Position numbers and translations under genes: made by a program | Shown here: piece after piece, positions 19,359-29,707 of the stretch | Layout of the letters: the number at the start of each line of letters is the position of its first letter | How positions within the stretch are numbered: position 1 is the first letter of the stretch | DNA from: Meandrina meandrites | Lineage: Eukaryota; Cnidaria; Anthozoa; Scleractinia; Meandrinidae | Length of the DNA: 64,000 nucleotides | Direction of reading: 5' to 3' | Assembly: GCA_963693305.1 (NCBI GenBank) | Contig: OY855903.1 | Coordinates: forward strand, 34,498,751-34,562,750 | Notes under the pieces: model-generated | The model's input: the letters and a program-made list of their open reading frames with translations, nothing else | The model's database searches: none | Told to the model about the DNA's origin: nothing

Positions 19359-21443
19359 CCGGAAAATACTGTAAACATCTGGAGCTTACTTTGGTCATCT
19401 AGGCCACTGATTATCTGTACTGGACAGACAAACGTTTACTTTAACACATTTCCTGCTACTTTAACTTCCCAAATGGGAAAAAATCGCAAGAGAAATGTAT
19501 ATTTTTTGACAAACACGATCGTAACTGTATGTCACGCACCGCCATAACTCTAAAATTCAAAGTACGCTGGTTTCCAAACGAAAGACCCTATTGAGCTGAA
19601 AAGTTGCAAACAGCTATAATTTTAGTACTTCTCATGCCTGATGCAGATGCAAACTTTGGTGTCTCTTTAGATTTGGATTTTAGTACCTGATGACGTCACG
19701 TGAAAACGATCTTTAGGTACATGTCGCTGCACTTTATTGGGTTCCTCGTGCACGTACGCACGTAGACGCACACATCAAATTTTAGTGTTAAGACTTTTCA
19801 TAACTCTAAGGGTTATTCAATGTAAAAAGGGCCTTGGTGAAGGGAATAAATTTGTTTTGATATACTTCAAAATAGTCAAGGCAAAAAGATCAACTCAAGG
19901 CAAACAGATCAACTCAATGCACTGAACAAAGTGAACTCGCGGCTAGCTGCATGTTTTTCCGTACACATTACTAAATACCCTAGAGAATTTTATGCAGAGA
20001 AGTGAATGAATTTCCTTCGTTTCTAACAGGCAAATATGCGTTAGGAAAAGTCTGAACTCACTCACCCAAGCACAGGCAACTCGCAATATAAAAACCGGCG
20101 TAAATACTCGTTTACGAATCTAAAAATTTATCACGCGTACGAGATTTCAACACACTCACCAAAATGACAAAAATGCAAGCGAGTGAAATAGAGCAGTTGG
20201 ATAATAAATCGTTTAATTCGTTGGTGTGAAGTATCGTTGCCGAAGGTTTACTCGTTTTTTGCTTTGATTTGTTTGCGGGATTTTTCTGCAAATGCAGCGT
20301 GCGAAATCATGTTTTTGATCCGTGTAGCTCAATAATTGAATATTCTTTTAAAAATCCAACAATGAACCTCACAGTTAACTCCACTAACTAAAAAAACACT
20401 ATTTGAAACGAAACATTTAATAGGCAAAAGTTCACAAAAGTGATTAAAGCTAAGAGGTTTGAAAGCAGCCGTTTTAACGAAATTTCAGCTTATATTATAT
20501 AGTTGACGGGAAGATCTGAAAACCGACACAACATCGAATTCGCTCATAAATGAAGTATAAACAGATTCTCATAACAAAATATGTGCATTTACGTTTGTTA
20601 CCTCATATTTTGAGAAGGCTTGTAAATTCTGCAGGGCAAATAAAGCTTTCAAACCAGCCAAATAACAGAAATAACATCGGAGACGAAGCATCGAAAATGG
20701 TAGTTTCGTCCAATGTTCGTAATAATCTCACACCACGGACATATACGCAATTTGAATTATCAGCGAAGATCAACATCTTTCTTCCTTTCGGTGTAGCTTT
20801 TAACAGTCTTTTATCCGTCACTTCAGTCAACTTGACCGGCTCTGAGCACGCAGGAACCGAAGACAGTGCTTCAACTCTCGCTGTTTTTGACTCGTACTCC
20901 GATATATCATCTTCAGGTCAACAATTATTTCGGATCTTCCCGTTAAGAGGTTCTCCTAAATCACTTGGCATAACTTTCCATGCTGTAGATAAGTAAATAA
21001 AGCGAGAAATATTCACGAATATCTATGTCCTCCAGCACGCTTTCTTCCCGTCTTTCAATTCAGCAGTGAACAACGTGCAAACGAGATTGCCGCCTTTTCA
21101 TACAATTGCTTCGTTTAAGTTGAAATGAAATGTCCAGATATAGCAACGTGATACTGGTCAACGGATACCTTGTTTTGACAGCTGTCAATTGATCATAACA
21201 TGGATGTCAAAGTTGTAAGCTCTGTTTACGTACCTGTACGTAAGCAAGTACGTAAGTAGGGATAAGATGTGCCATCTGCTCCCGATCTCTCACAGCCTAT
21301 TCTCCTCCCCCACACCCGGTCGGGCTGCCTTAGGACTCCACTCCCCCTCCCCCAGAGTCTGTACGCGCGGGTGGGCGTACGCTGACGTCATAACCAAAAT
21401 TTCTCGCTTCGATAGGTTACCAAATTTCCTTACCCATGGTGCT

Positions 21444-21470
21444 CCGCTGGCGCGCTTCGCGCGCCGGAGC
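21444..21470. repeat. GC hairpin of a dispersed-repeat-like block
   Basis: GGCGCGC-TTC-GCGCGCC, flanked by GCTCCGCT and GGAGCTCCGC. The surrounding GC-rich block (about 21270-21480) contrasts with the AT-rich intron and looks like an inserted short repeat; termini were not defined. Confidence 0.5.
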
Positions 21471-21475
21471 TCCGC

Positions 21476-21541
21476 TACTATTGTGTGCCGCAGTGATCGC
21501 TTCTGGGCTGGATTGTCTACTGACCTGATTATTTAGCAGGT
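21476..21541 (+). pseudogene. PIN/CXC gene, small internal exon
   Basis: Reads TIVCRSDRFWAGLSTDLII then TAG and CAG, followed by a donor-like GTAATT at 21542. RSDRFWAGLSTDLII is a conserved stretch of the same family and lies where it should between the N-terminal block and the PIN region. The TAG replaces the expected next codon (a single change from GAG would explain it). The 5' border is uncertain. Confidence 0.6.
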
Positions 21542-21774
21542 AATTTAATTGCGCAAACCTAAAGGAAATATACAGTCAACTCGAGTAAGAGTTCGTGCCC
21601 TATGGACCGCAGTTCTGTGTCTGTAATATAGAGGGTGATGCAATAGGCATTGCCGGTTTGCTAGGATATGTGGGTTAAATGTTTGTTCGTAATGGCGGTT
21701 GTCTTTAAAAGTGGAGCCTGTTCATTTAAGAGTTAACTGTACTTGCGAGTTGACTAGTTTTTCTATATAGAGCA

Positions 21775-22242
21775 AACTTTAGTCCATTTGATACTGACCC
21801 ATCCCTGTGCAACATCGCAAGCGGCGTGGTGGCTGAAGAGGGTGTAAACTGCAATAAGGCGAAGGAGATGGGGGATAGGATATTTCGTTCAATGGTTAGA
21901 AGGAATGTTCATGTTCAGTCCAATTCAAAAATGGCAAAGTCCAAGTAGACCAGAAACTATTGTTCCAAAGGCTCAGCATAATTGCTACCAGTGGACGATA
22001 TGACAATCCCGAGGCTCTGTTTAAATATAAAATGTCCAGCTCTCCTACTGCTCTCTTAAATGCTTCATTGCTGGCCAGGCAAGCAAATAAGCCCGCATTA
22101 GCCGATTTGATGCAATTTGGACCGCGGTGGAAGGCAGCAGGGGTGCTTTGATTCATCGCGTAATCTGGCCACGTGGCCTGGCGTGCGATGCAATCTGTGA
22201 TGTGTGCATTCGATATGTAGAGGAGAGGTACGGGAAAGCTAC
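21775..22242 (+). pseudogene. PIN/CXC gene, central exon up to the LINE
   Basis: After TATATAG (acceptor) it reads FSPFDTDPSLCNIASGVVAE and on to MGDRIFRSMV. A frameshift leads to LFQRLSIIATSGRYDNPEAL, FKYKMSSSPTALLNASLLA and RQANKPALADL (to about 22110). Another shift gives LIHRVIWPRG and CDAICDVCIRYVEERYGKAT. The reading then stops at the L1-like insertion and resumes beyond it (27653) as VVFDGYTNSSTKE, the first acidic PIN motif. At least two frameshifts and stops: no functional protein. Confidence 0.7.
22233..22242 (+). repeat. Target-site duplication of L1-like element 2 (left)
   Basis: GGAAAGCTAC, repeated exactly at 27653-27662 on the other side of the LINE. Confidence 0.88.
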
Positions 22243-22628
22243 GTTTTTTTTATTTATTTAAATACACAATACCTACAGTTACAGTGCATTACATAAAAAT
22301 ATAAAAGCTAAATTACGCAACTAAATAATATACTCAACTTAACAAAAGAGCTAGTTTACAAGACTAATACTACACTTACAAAAGAAGGACTTAATTACAA
22401 ACTGAACTTATATAACACGTTACTTAAACAACAGGGCTAGTAGGAATATACAGTCAAAGTAAAATGGCAAAGATAAATATACCTTTACAGTCGGCTCAAA
22501 TGAAAAGGACAAATAAAACAGACAAAAAAGTGTTGGGAAACAACAAAAAAAGCACTTTGACCTGGTTCCTTTATTTTGATAGTGCAAAAGCTACCGCATC
22601 GCTGATGCAGAGAGTGGTCCACTTTGCT

Positions 22629-25600
22629 TCACATTTTGCTTTCACATTTGACTCTGCTTTCCAGTAAGGCAAGAAAGACCTTTATGGTAGGAGTCTCTGA
22701 CAGATTTCTTGCGAGGTGTACATGATATTTAGCAATAAGAAGATAGTGATTAAAAGCCTGAAGGCTGGTGTTCTCAGGTTTGTATCCATAAAGGATTTCT
22801 GACCAAGTAGGATTGAAATTTTCAGAGCGATTTGTATTCCACCATTCTATGACGTCTTCCCAAAAAAGTTTAACTTCGGGGCACTCACAAAACCTACGAA
22901 GAAGTGTTTCATTTTGACAGCGGCAGTGTTCGCAGTGTGGTGACTCTTTTATTTTCATTTTATAAAGTGAGAGGTTTGTGGGTATGATGTTGTGCACGAG
23001 TTTATACTGAAAGCTTCTTAATTTATTTTCAACGGTGACTCTAAAAGGAAGTTCGTAGACATCCTTTACGTTTGACACTAGATTTCTTAGTGTGATTTCG
23101 ACAATTGGGGGAGAGAAGGACCTTTCCGTAAGCATCAAACAGGCTTTTTTGTGGAAACCATGTCATCGCTATTAGAAACAGCTTTTGAGACTGCACTAAC
23201 ACCACAGACAATGTTGCTCGTGATTTCATTTTTCCACGCTTTAGGGACAGCAGCAAAAACGCCAGCGTAGTCGAGGAAAGTGCATCGAACGCTGAATTTG
23301 CGTTTAAAACTTTCGAAAGAAAGGAATTGGTCGTGATTGTCGAGGAGATCACTTATTTTTAAAATGTCTTTTTTAACCCATGTTTTGTAATATATCGACT
23401 TACCATTTGTTTTTATAAACCGGCTGTTCCATAGAAATTCTTGTTTGAATTTGTTTCCATTTAGGGGTTCTTTGAAATTCAGTTCTTGCCACACCTTTAG
23501 AATATTTTTATAGAAAGGTGGTAAATTATTGAGGTTCAGTAATTTTAGGTCGAAATTACATTGAAATAGGAAAGCTCCTCCAACTTTGCTTAATAAGGAA
23601 TCAAGGCGGGCACACCAGTGACTGCCGGCCGATTCGCAATAACGATTTACCCAGGTAAACTTGAGAGATTTTACAACATCCTCGAAGTTAATCATATTTA
23701 AACCGCCTTTGCAGACAGGGCCAATCAACGTTTTTCTTTTAATTTTATCAGGTTTGAAATTCCAGATAAAGGAGAAGATGGTGCTGTTGACCTCTTTAAC
23801 GAATTCGGCAGGAACGTTTAAGACGGAGCAGCAGTAAACAAGTTTGGCGATTGCTAAATTCTTTACGATGGCTATTCTGCCTAGGATGGTTAGATGTCTT
23901 TTGCACCAGATGTTAAGAACTTTTTTGAGTTTCGCAAGCTTTTCTACAAAGTTTAATTTGATTCCAACATTAGCGTTGTAAGGGAAAGTTATTCCAAGTG
24001 CCGTGACATATTCTTTCGGCCACGAAATACCAAAAGGATCGTCTTTTCCTAATCTGCTTTTCCAGCGACCTAGCCACAGACCCTCAGTTTTTGATCTATT
24101 AATTTTCAGACCTGATAGATTGCTAAACTGATCAAGGAGAGCAAATAGAGATGCTGCAGAAGGGTCGTCGCGGATAAAGGCGGTAGTGTCGTCTGCATAC
24201 AAACTCAGTTTAGTGATCTTATTCCCGTTTTCAAGACCTTTAATGGAATCGGTGATTCTTATTTGATGTGCAAGTGGTTCTAATGCGAGAACGAAGAGCA
24301 ATCCTGAAAGAGGACACCCCTGTCTCACTCCTCTTTGTAAAGAAAAAAACTCTGAAGAGTGACCATTGTTAATAACGCAGCTAGAAATGTTGCTGTAGAA
24401 TGTGCGAATCCAGTTGAGAAAGCTTGGGTCAAAGTTCATAGTGTCGAGAACCTTAAATAGATAATCCCACTCTAAAGAGTCGAAGGCCTTTTCAAAATCT
24501 AGAAAGAGTATCATACCTTCCTTATTTTCATATTGTTCGATTATGTCTGTAATTAGACGGATGTTTTCACCGATGTATCTGCCTTTGATGTACCCTGTTT
24601 GGTCCCGCTCTATTAACAGAGGGAGTACCTTTTCTAAACGCCTTGCAATACATTTCGTTGCTAATTTATAGTCGGTATTTAAGAGAGAGAGGGGGCGCCA
24701 GTTTTTAAGCAGTAAAGGATCTTTGTTCTTTTTTGGGATCAGGGAGATGATTCCTTGTCTCTGCGAGATAGAAAGCTCCCCCAGTAAGGCGCCATGATTG
24801 AGACACTCAATCAGAGGGCCTGCGAGCTCCTTCCAGAAGCGTAAATAGAACTCTGCAGATAAACCGTCCGTGCCCAGCGACTTATTATGTTGAAAAGTTT
24901 TTAAAGCGGCGAGGCATTCTTCTGCGGTTATTAAACCTTCGCAAAGGCTTTGTTTCTCGTCGTCCAGTCTAGGTAGAGATTCATATTCACAGAAAGATAA
25001 TGGGTCTACAGCTGCTATCGGTTTTGAGAGGTGTAAAGCTGGTTGTAAAAGTTTTTCATGGCGCCTAAAATGGACGTTGGGTCCTTAACAGTAATACCCT
25101 CGGGCGTCTTTAATTTTGTGATATGTCTCTTTTCATAGCTTCTTTTTTCTAGGTTATAGAAGTATTTGTTACATTTCTCACCCAACTCGTACCATCTTGC
25201 TCTGCTTCTAATTATGGAACCTTTGGTTTTCTGCACAGCAATTTCATCTAATTCAATTTTGAGTTTCTTGGCCTCGTTTGCAAGGGAAATGTTTTCTGGG
25301 AATGCGTCGATACATGAGTTTATTTTGTCTAATTTTTGGGAAAGATTTTGTTCGGTGTTTCTTTCTGCGTTAGTTTTCCTTTTGGCAAAACGGATGGCAA
25401 ACATCCGAATCTCCATTTTTAACATTTCCCAATAAAGCCTTTTGTCAGCAGTATCTTTGTGTTTTTCACAAGCATGTTTGATAATAAAGCTCATTTTTGT
25501 GACAAATTCTTCGTTCTCCAGAAGAGAATTGTTAAACTTCCAGTAACCTGGTCCTCTTTTTTCCTGTATTTCCTCTGGTTTAATTGAAATGACGACGGGG

Positions 25601-26292
25601 GAATGATCTGAGTCATAGTACGCGCCGATGTCGGTTTTTGAAACCTGATCTAATAACTGTTTTGAGATGAGCCAAAAGTCTACCCTACATCTGATCTTCC
25701 CTGAGCAATTTTTCCAGGTATATCGTGTTTCATGTGGGTGTTGTTTTCGCCAAGAATCGACAAGGTCGTAGTTGTTGCAGAGATCCTCTACCGTTTTGAT
25801 AACATTTTTTTTAACCTGAACGTCTTTACCTCCAAATTTATCTAAAGCGGACAACGGACAATTGAAGTCTCCGCCAATCAAGACACTGTCAGTTTGGCAT
25901 TCACGGATGGAGTTGGTCATCTTTCTAAAGAAAGCGATTTGCTGGGTTTGGTCGTTTGGGGCGTAAATGTTAACAAAGCAAAATTCGTCCTCGCCAATTG
26001 TTGTGTTTACAATCAAAAACCTACCATTTTTATCTCGTGTAACATTTGTCACCTCTTTACATAAGGAGGGTCTGAAAAGGATCATAACACCTCTGCTATG
26101 TTTCGAACCGTGCGCAAAAAAGATTTCACCGCCCCACTCAGCTCGCCAGAATGCCTCTAAACTAGCGTCGCTGTATGTCTCTTGAAGGAAAATTACGTCA
26201 AATTTTTTAAGATGGAGCCACCGAAAAAGCTTTCTTGTTTTGATGGATTTGTTAAGGCCTCTTGCGTTGAAGGAAACTGCATTTAGGACCAT
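22629..26292 (-). pseudogene. L1-like ORF2, two frameshifts
   Basis: Endonuclease from 26292: SFNARGLNKS, LQETYSDASL, VNIYAPNDQT, IGGDFNCPLS, RVDFWLISKQ and YDSDHSPVV. A frameshift near 25015-25020 follows QLYTS; the next frame is open upstream of 24514 and carries RT motifs LISLIPKKN-type, NWRPLSLLNTDYKLA, DQTGYIKGRYIGEN, FLDFEKAFDSLEWDY (A), GVRQGCPLSGLLF (B) and SLYADDTTAF (C). A second frameshift lies in an A-run near 23140, and the C-terminal part ends with CEHCRCQNETLLRRFCEC (zinc-knuckle region), with stop at 22629. All catalytic residues I can check are present. The shifts are the only visible lesions. Confidence 0.87.
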
Positions 26293-26721
26293 GTTGAGGT
26301 TAGATTTATGAATTTCTTTCCCACGAGATATTCGTGTACCGCACTCTGCAACACTTCGATAGCGTTTAGCTTTGCAATCGGAGTCTTTATAAGAATGGTA
26401 TGCACATTGCAGTTAACAAAGGAAAAAGTTAGGTGAAAATGGATTGTAAATAAAAACAAAAGTACGCTACAACTAACACTTAACATAAAAGGAACACTAA
26501 TTAAGCTGCGAAGCAGCTTATTGTATAGAAGGGAAAAAACGAAAAACATTATTGAATAGCATCGGTTGCTATGCCAAGACATACAACACCCTCCCACAAA
26601 ACTCTCCGCAAAAATTAGATCAATTAGTGAAAGCAAAGGATGGCGAGGCGTCGAAAAAAAGGGAACGCTTACTTATTAGCATAATCAGCGGGGGAGAAAA
26701 AAAAGGCTTTATGATAACAAA

Positions 26722-27580
26722 TTAAAGGAAATTTCTTAGGTCTTCGGCATTGTAGATTCTAATAGCATGATCGCTTTGAGACTTTCTAATAAAAATTTTA
26801 CCGTCCACAGTCCATGCGTTCTGCCAGTTATGATCTTTTTTGAACTTTCTTGCTTTAGCAAAAAGATCGCGCCTGTAGTTTGTTAGATTCTCGTTGATAT
26901 AAACAGCATCTGTGTTATTGAAATAGTTTTTCAGACTTACTGATTTAAGATGTTTTCTTGCTCTGTAAAGTTTGCTTTTCGCTCTGTAGGACCTGAAGCG
27001 AACTATGATTGGTTTCGGGGCGTCTGGTCTTCGTGAAGACATCCTGTGGCATATGTCTATGTCGTTATCGGTGATGTGAATGTTGACCACTTTGGCAAGT
27101 TTGATCACTTTCTCGGCGACATTTTCTTCCGGCCACTTGGAGATTCCGTGGATTTCAAAGTTGATTAATAGCTGTTCCGAGATCGCTGGTGAGATCATCA
27201 ATTTCTTGATAAAGGCCATCGATTTCGTCTTCGGCCGTTCGAACTGCTCGTTTGAGCGAGTTCACCTCAGTCTTCAATGCTTCGTTCTTCATCTCTAAGC
27301 TTTCGACTTTGCTGACATGGAATTCAAGTGACTTTTGTAGCTCGTTGTAAAGATTGTGAAGTGCTCGGTTCTCTTTGAGAAGCTCGTCCGTATTTCTTTG
27401 TATTTTGTTAAGCGCGCTCCAGATACCTGCCAGATCGTTCTGTTCGGACATCAAGTACTCTGAGGTCTTTGCGGATTTGTTTGGTGGTATTTCAGGCGAG
27501 CTGCTGCTGCTCGATCTTTCACCTCGCTTCCCTCCGATGGAACGCGGTGTTTCCTCACATACACTTAGTTTTTCTGCCAT
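26722..27580 (-). pseudogene. L1-like ORF1, one frameshift
   Basis: N-terminal 130 residues from 27580 (MAEKLSVCEETPRSIGG onward) end in a coiled coil. Near 27165-27190 the frame changes and continues as NFEIHGISKWPEENVAEK, DIDICHRMSSRRPDAPKPI, INENLTNYRRDLFAKARK and AWTVDGKIFIRKS to 26722. It is the same ORF1 architecture as the element at 2.4 kb. Confidence 0.8.
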
Positions 27581-27652
27581 TTAGTTGAAAAGCGGAGAGT
27601 TCAGGCAGCCTACTCGAAAAAGACGCTGCCGTCCATCTTGACTCGCTCCAGT

Positions 27653-28014
27653 GGAAAGCTACTGTTGTGTTTGACGGCTATACCAATTCATCTACCAAAG
27701 AGTGAGCTCATCAGAAAAGAGCCACACTGTCTGCGCAAGAACAAGGAGAGTCTTTCAAATCAAGAAAACAAACAGAGGCTCATCAATCTTCTCGCAGAGC
27801 TCCTGGTGATGCTGATCTATTGATTGTTCGGACGGCAGTCCAGGCTGCGCGGACCCAAAATATCGTTCTTGTTGGTGATGATACCGACCTTCTTGTGCTG
27901 TTGGTTTACCACGGCGAGATGGACTTGAATGATCTACACTTTATACCCAAGCCTAAGCAATGATCGAGGATGCGCAGAGTATGAAACAACAAGAAGACTT
28001 GCTGAAATAGGACT
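27653..28014 (+). pseudogene. PIN/CXC gene, PIN-like nuclease core
   Basis: Starts with the duplicated GGAAAGCTAC and reads ATVVFDGYTNSSTKE, a stop, then AHQKRA... and, downstream in the same frame, GDADLLIVRTAVQAARTQN and IVLVGDDTDLLVLLVYH. The three acidic clusters (FDGY, GDAD, GDDTD) have the order and hydrophobic setting of PIN/FEN-type nucleases, where such Asp residues bind two metal ions. The assignment is by pattern, not alignment. It ends with KIEDAQSMKQQEDLLK-like sequence, where an L1 tail fragment interrupts. Confidence 0.6.
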
Positions 28015-28197
28015 TTTTTTTTTCTTTTTTTTTTAATTTATTTATTGCTCTACGTCAACGACACTGCTTACAGACATTATTAATTTATAATTACAGTACC
28101 TAACTTACAATCTTTTTACAAAACATTACTGACATACAAACTACAATACTCTACTTTCTATAAACTTATATTATACATACTTGATGTTTGTTCAAAC
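28015..28197 (-). mobile_element. L1 3'-end fragment
   Basis: A T-run (polyA on the minus strand) at 28015-28032 followed by AT-rich sequence like the 3' UTR of the LINE at 22.25 kb. No RT coding is included. It separates two pieces of the PIN/CXC gene. Confidence 0.55.
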
Positions 28198-28280
28198 ATC
28201 TTATTCATACATGCGCTTCTTGGCTGCGATACTACATCTTGGATCCATGGAATTGGAAAACAAGTAGCTTTTAGGAAGCA
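28198..28280 (+). pseudogene. PIN/CXC gene, HALLGCDTTS block
   Basis: Reads NILFIHALLGCDTTSWIHGI and GKQVAFRKQ. The HAxLGCDTTS motif is one of the best conserved of this protein family and follows the PIN region. Truncated on both sides by inserted sequence. Confidence 0.65.
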
Positions 28281-28305
28281 GTAGTCCTCAGCGGCACAGC
28301 TGCGG

Positions 28306-28536
28306 TTAAAGGAGCTATGTCACGGACAACGCATCTTGAAAAAACTGGCAAGTTTTTTCAAGTTTGTTGATTGTAGTCGGTCTTAATATTCGTCAGTTGA
28401 AACCACTCTTGGTCGTTTTCGCGTTTTTATTATTCCGTTGGTGTTTTTTTATGTCAGAAAACTACTATTTTAAGGTTTCCTTCCATTTCAAAGTAATCAG
28501 AAAAATGACTTAAACATCTTGACATTGCTCCTTTAA
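28306..28536 (+). mobile_element. TTAA MITE, about 230 bp
   Basis: Inverted ends AGGAGCTATGTCA and TGACATTGCTCCT (12 of 13 match) flanked on both sides by TTAA (28306-28309 and 28533-28536). TTAA duplication points to piggyBac or Kolobok mobilisation. No coding capacity. Confidence 0.75.
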
Positions 28537-28539
28537 AAT

Positions 28540-29014
28540 TAAGGATGACATCATAGTAGCCAGTGAGAGAGTTCTAGTGTGTCTGTACAGTGGCTGTTCT
28601 GGTGAAAGTCTGAATTCCTTGCGTTACACAAGGTTTTGCCAGAAGGTAGCTACATGTAACGCTTGTGTGCAACAAGAATGTCTTTCCCCCGACATCAGCT
28701 GCTGCCAGCTTCCACAGTATGTGGGTATATCATCAGGTGCAACAATGGAAAGGCATGAATCTTCAGCACAAGAATGGGGATGGGAGCTGAGGAGTGGAAA
28801 GCTTCTTCCATTGCGAACCAACTTGCCCCCAGCACATTCATCACTGCTTGAGACCATTCGTTGCAGCTGTAAGACAGACTGCAGGACTGAAAGATTCACC
28901 TGCTGGAAGAATGGCTTGGACTGCTCGCCTGCTTTCGGAGCATGCAGAGGAGTGAGCTGCACTAATGCAGTTTTACTTGACTTCGCAGATGAGGATGGCG
29001 ATGACACAGTCTAG
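28540..29014 (+). pseudogene. PIN/CXC gene, C-terminal Cys-rich part
   Basis: Frame DDIIVASERVLVCLYSGCSG, then SLRYTRFCQKVATC, then EWGWELRSGKLLPL, RTNLPPAHSSLLETIRC and SCKTDCRTERFTCWKNGLDC, with CRGVSCTN near the end and TAG at 29012-29014. The repeated CxC and Cx3-4C spacing resembles a CXC (tesmin-like) DNA-binding cysteine cluster. This last segment is open for 145 codons and is the best preserved piece of the gene. Confidence 0.68.
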
Positions 29015-29468
29015 TAACTACTCAGTAACTTTGTATTCGCATGTTTTTCGTTCGGTAATTGGAGAAAGAAATGAAACTGAGATGCATGTAATTACCCTTT
29101 TGCGCATTCACATTTTGCCAATACCTGAAAACAGAGGAATATAAACTTAATAGTCCTTTACTATAACATTTCTTCAACGTGGGTAGTTTGTGGTATAAAT
29201 AAATACGGTAAAAATGTTTTTGCTCTTTTTTGAGGCCATTACCCACAGTTATGCAATTGTAACACTTATTTTACCATTTTTGTTCAACTAACATTGCAGT
29301 ATCTTGTTTTATTTATTTCTATTATATTTTTGGACAATTTTACAAACTTGGGCTCCCTGTGGTAAATCCTCAAAATCTTTAATTCAAAATTTCAAGATGT
29401 TCCACTGAAGGAAATTTGAGGAACTTTTAGCATCTTACTAAGGTCGCTACCCTCTTTCAAATAGGGTT
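29015..29468. other. 3' untranslated or spacer DNA of the TIR element
   Basis: AT-rich, no ORF. Contains TTGGGCTCCCTGTGGTAA at 29348-29365, which recurs near 58917, so part of it may be a small repeat. Confidence 0.5.
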
Positions 29469-29520
29469 GAAAAAAATTCTGTTGCAATTAGTTTGATGTT
29501 AAACCATAGATTGACTGGAC
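29469..29520 (-). repeat. Right terminal and subterminal inverted repeat
   Basis: Inverse of the left end: 29-bp subterminal block 29469-29497, an 8-bp spacer, 15-bp terminal block 29506-29520, then TA. Confidence 0.85.
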
Positions 29521-29522
29521 TA

Positions 29523-29707
29523 CCACCCCTCAAACCCGATACACAAAAAAAAACACCTCAAAAAAAGGGCCCGCGACTGAAGAGCAAACACCTGATGAGC
29601 CAATACCAAATGCAGGTGGCAGCACTGAAACACACGAAAATAACAAAGTAGCTGTTGCTGTTGCCGCCGTGGGGGCTGCGGCTTTGATTTACACCTTTAT
29701 GCGCTAA
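29523..29707 (+). pseudogene. Polinton membrane-protein ORF, second segment
   Basis: Continues the frame of 17553-17790: a Lys/Pro/Glu-rich spacer, then NNKVAVAVAAVGAAALIYTF and MR, a single C-terminal membrane segment, then TAA 29705-29707. It overlaps tail to tail by three bases with the next minus-strand gene, the tight packing usual in Polintons. Function unknown. Confidence 0.5.

Larger units (their letters stand above)
19006..21470. other. Intron-like stretch of the PIN/CXC gene
   Basis: No coding piece of the gene is visible. It holds a perfect 17-bp palindrome (19318-19358), a joined CRE/E-box (TGACGTCACGTG near 19691) and, from about 21270, a GC-rich repeat-like block ending in a strong hairpin. 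Confidence 0.5.
22243..27652 (-). mobile_element. Second L1-like LINE, nearly full length
   Basis: Minus-strand non-LTR element: a T-run at 22244-22251 (polyA on the element strand), a 3' UTR, ORF2 (26292-22629), ORF1 (27580-26722) and a short leader containing GATGGACGGCAGCG. A 10-bp target duplication GGAAAGCTAC flanks it. The gap between ORF1 and ORF2 is about 430 bases. It has three frameshifts in all, so it is older or more damaged than the L1-like element at 2367-7762, to which it is related but clearly diverged. Confidence 0.87.
17791..29520 (+). mobile_element. 11.7-kb TIR DNA element with PIN-like nuclease/CXC gene
   Basis: Ends are perfect 15-bp inverted repeats GTCCAGTCAATCTAT (17791-17805) and its complement (29506-29520), followed inward by a 29-bp block that matches at 28 of 29 positions. 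TA flanks both ends (17789-17790 and 29521-29522). Inside is a decayed, spliced plus-strand gene whose pieces run in order from 18315 to 29014. It is broken by an L1-like LINE (22243-27652), an L1 3' fragment and a TTAA MITE. The host site is an ORF of the Polinton to the right. I do not recognise a named superfamily from these ends. A TA duplication alone would also fit Tc1/mariner-type elements, but the cargo is not a Tc1 transposase. Confidence 0.72.

Noticed and set aside
20550..20996. 148-codon frame in the intron of the PIN/CXC gene
   Set aside because: Low-complexity, no motif of the family, no good splice context; probably chance.
17786..29525. CCA as a 3-bp target duplication (Academ-like) of the TIR element
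   Set aside because: Possible by eye, but it breaks the restored Polinton frame, while TA keeps it.
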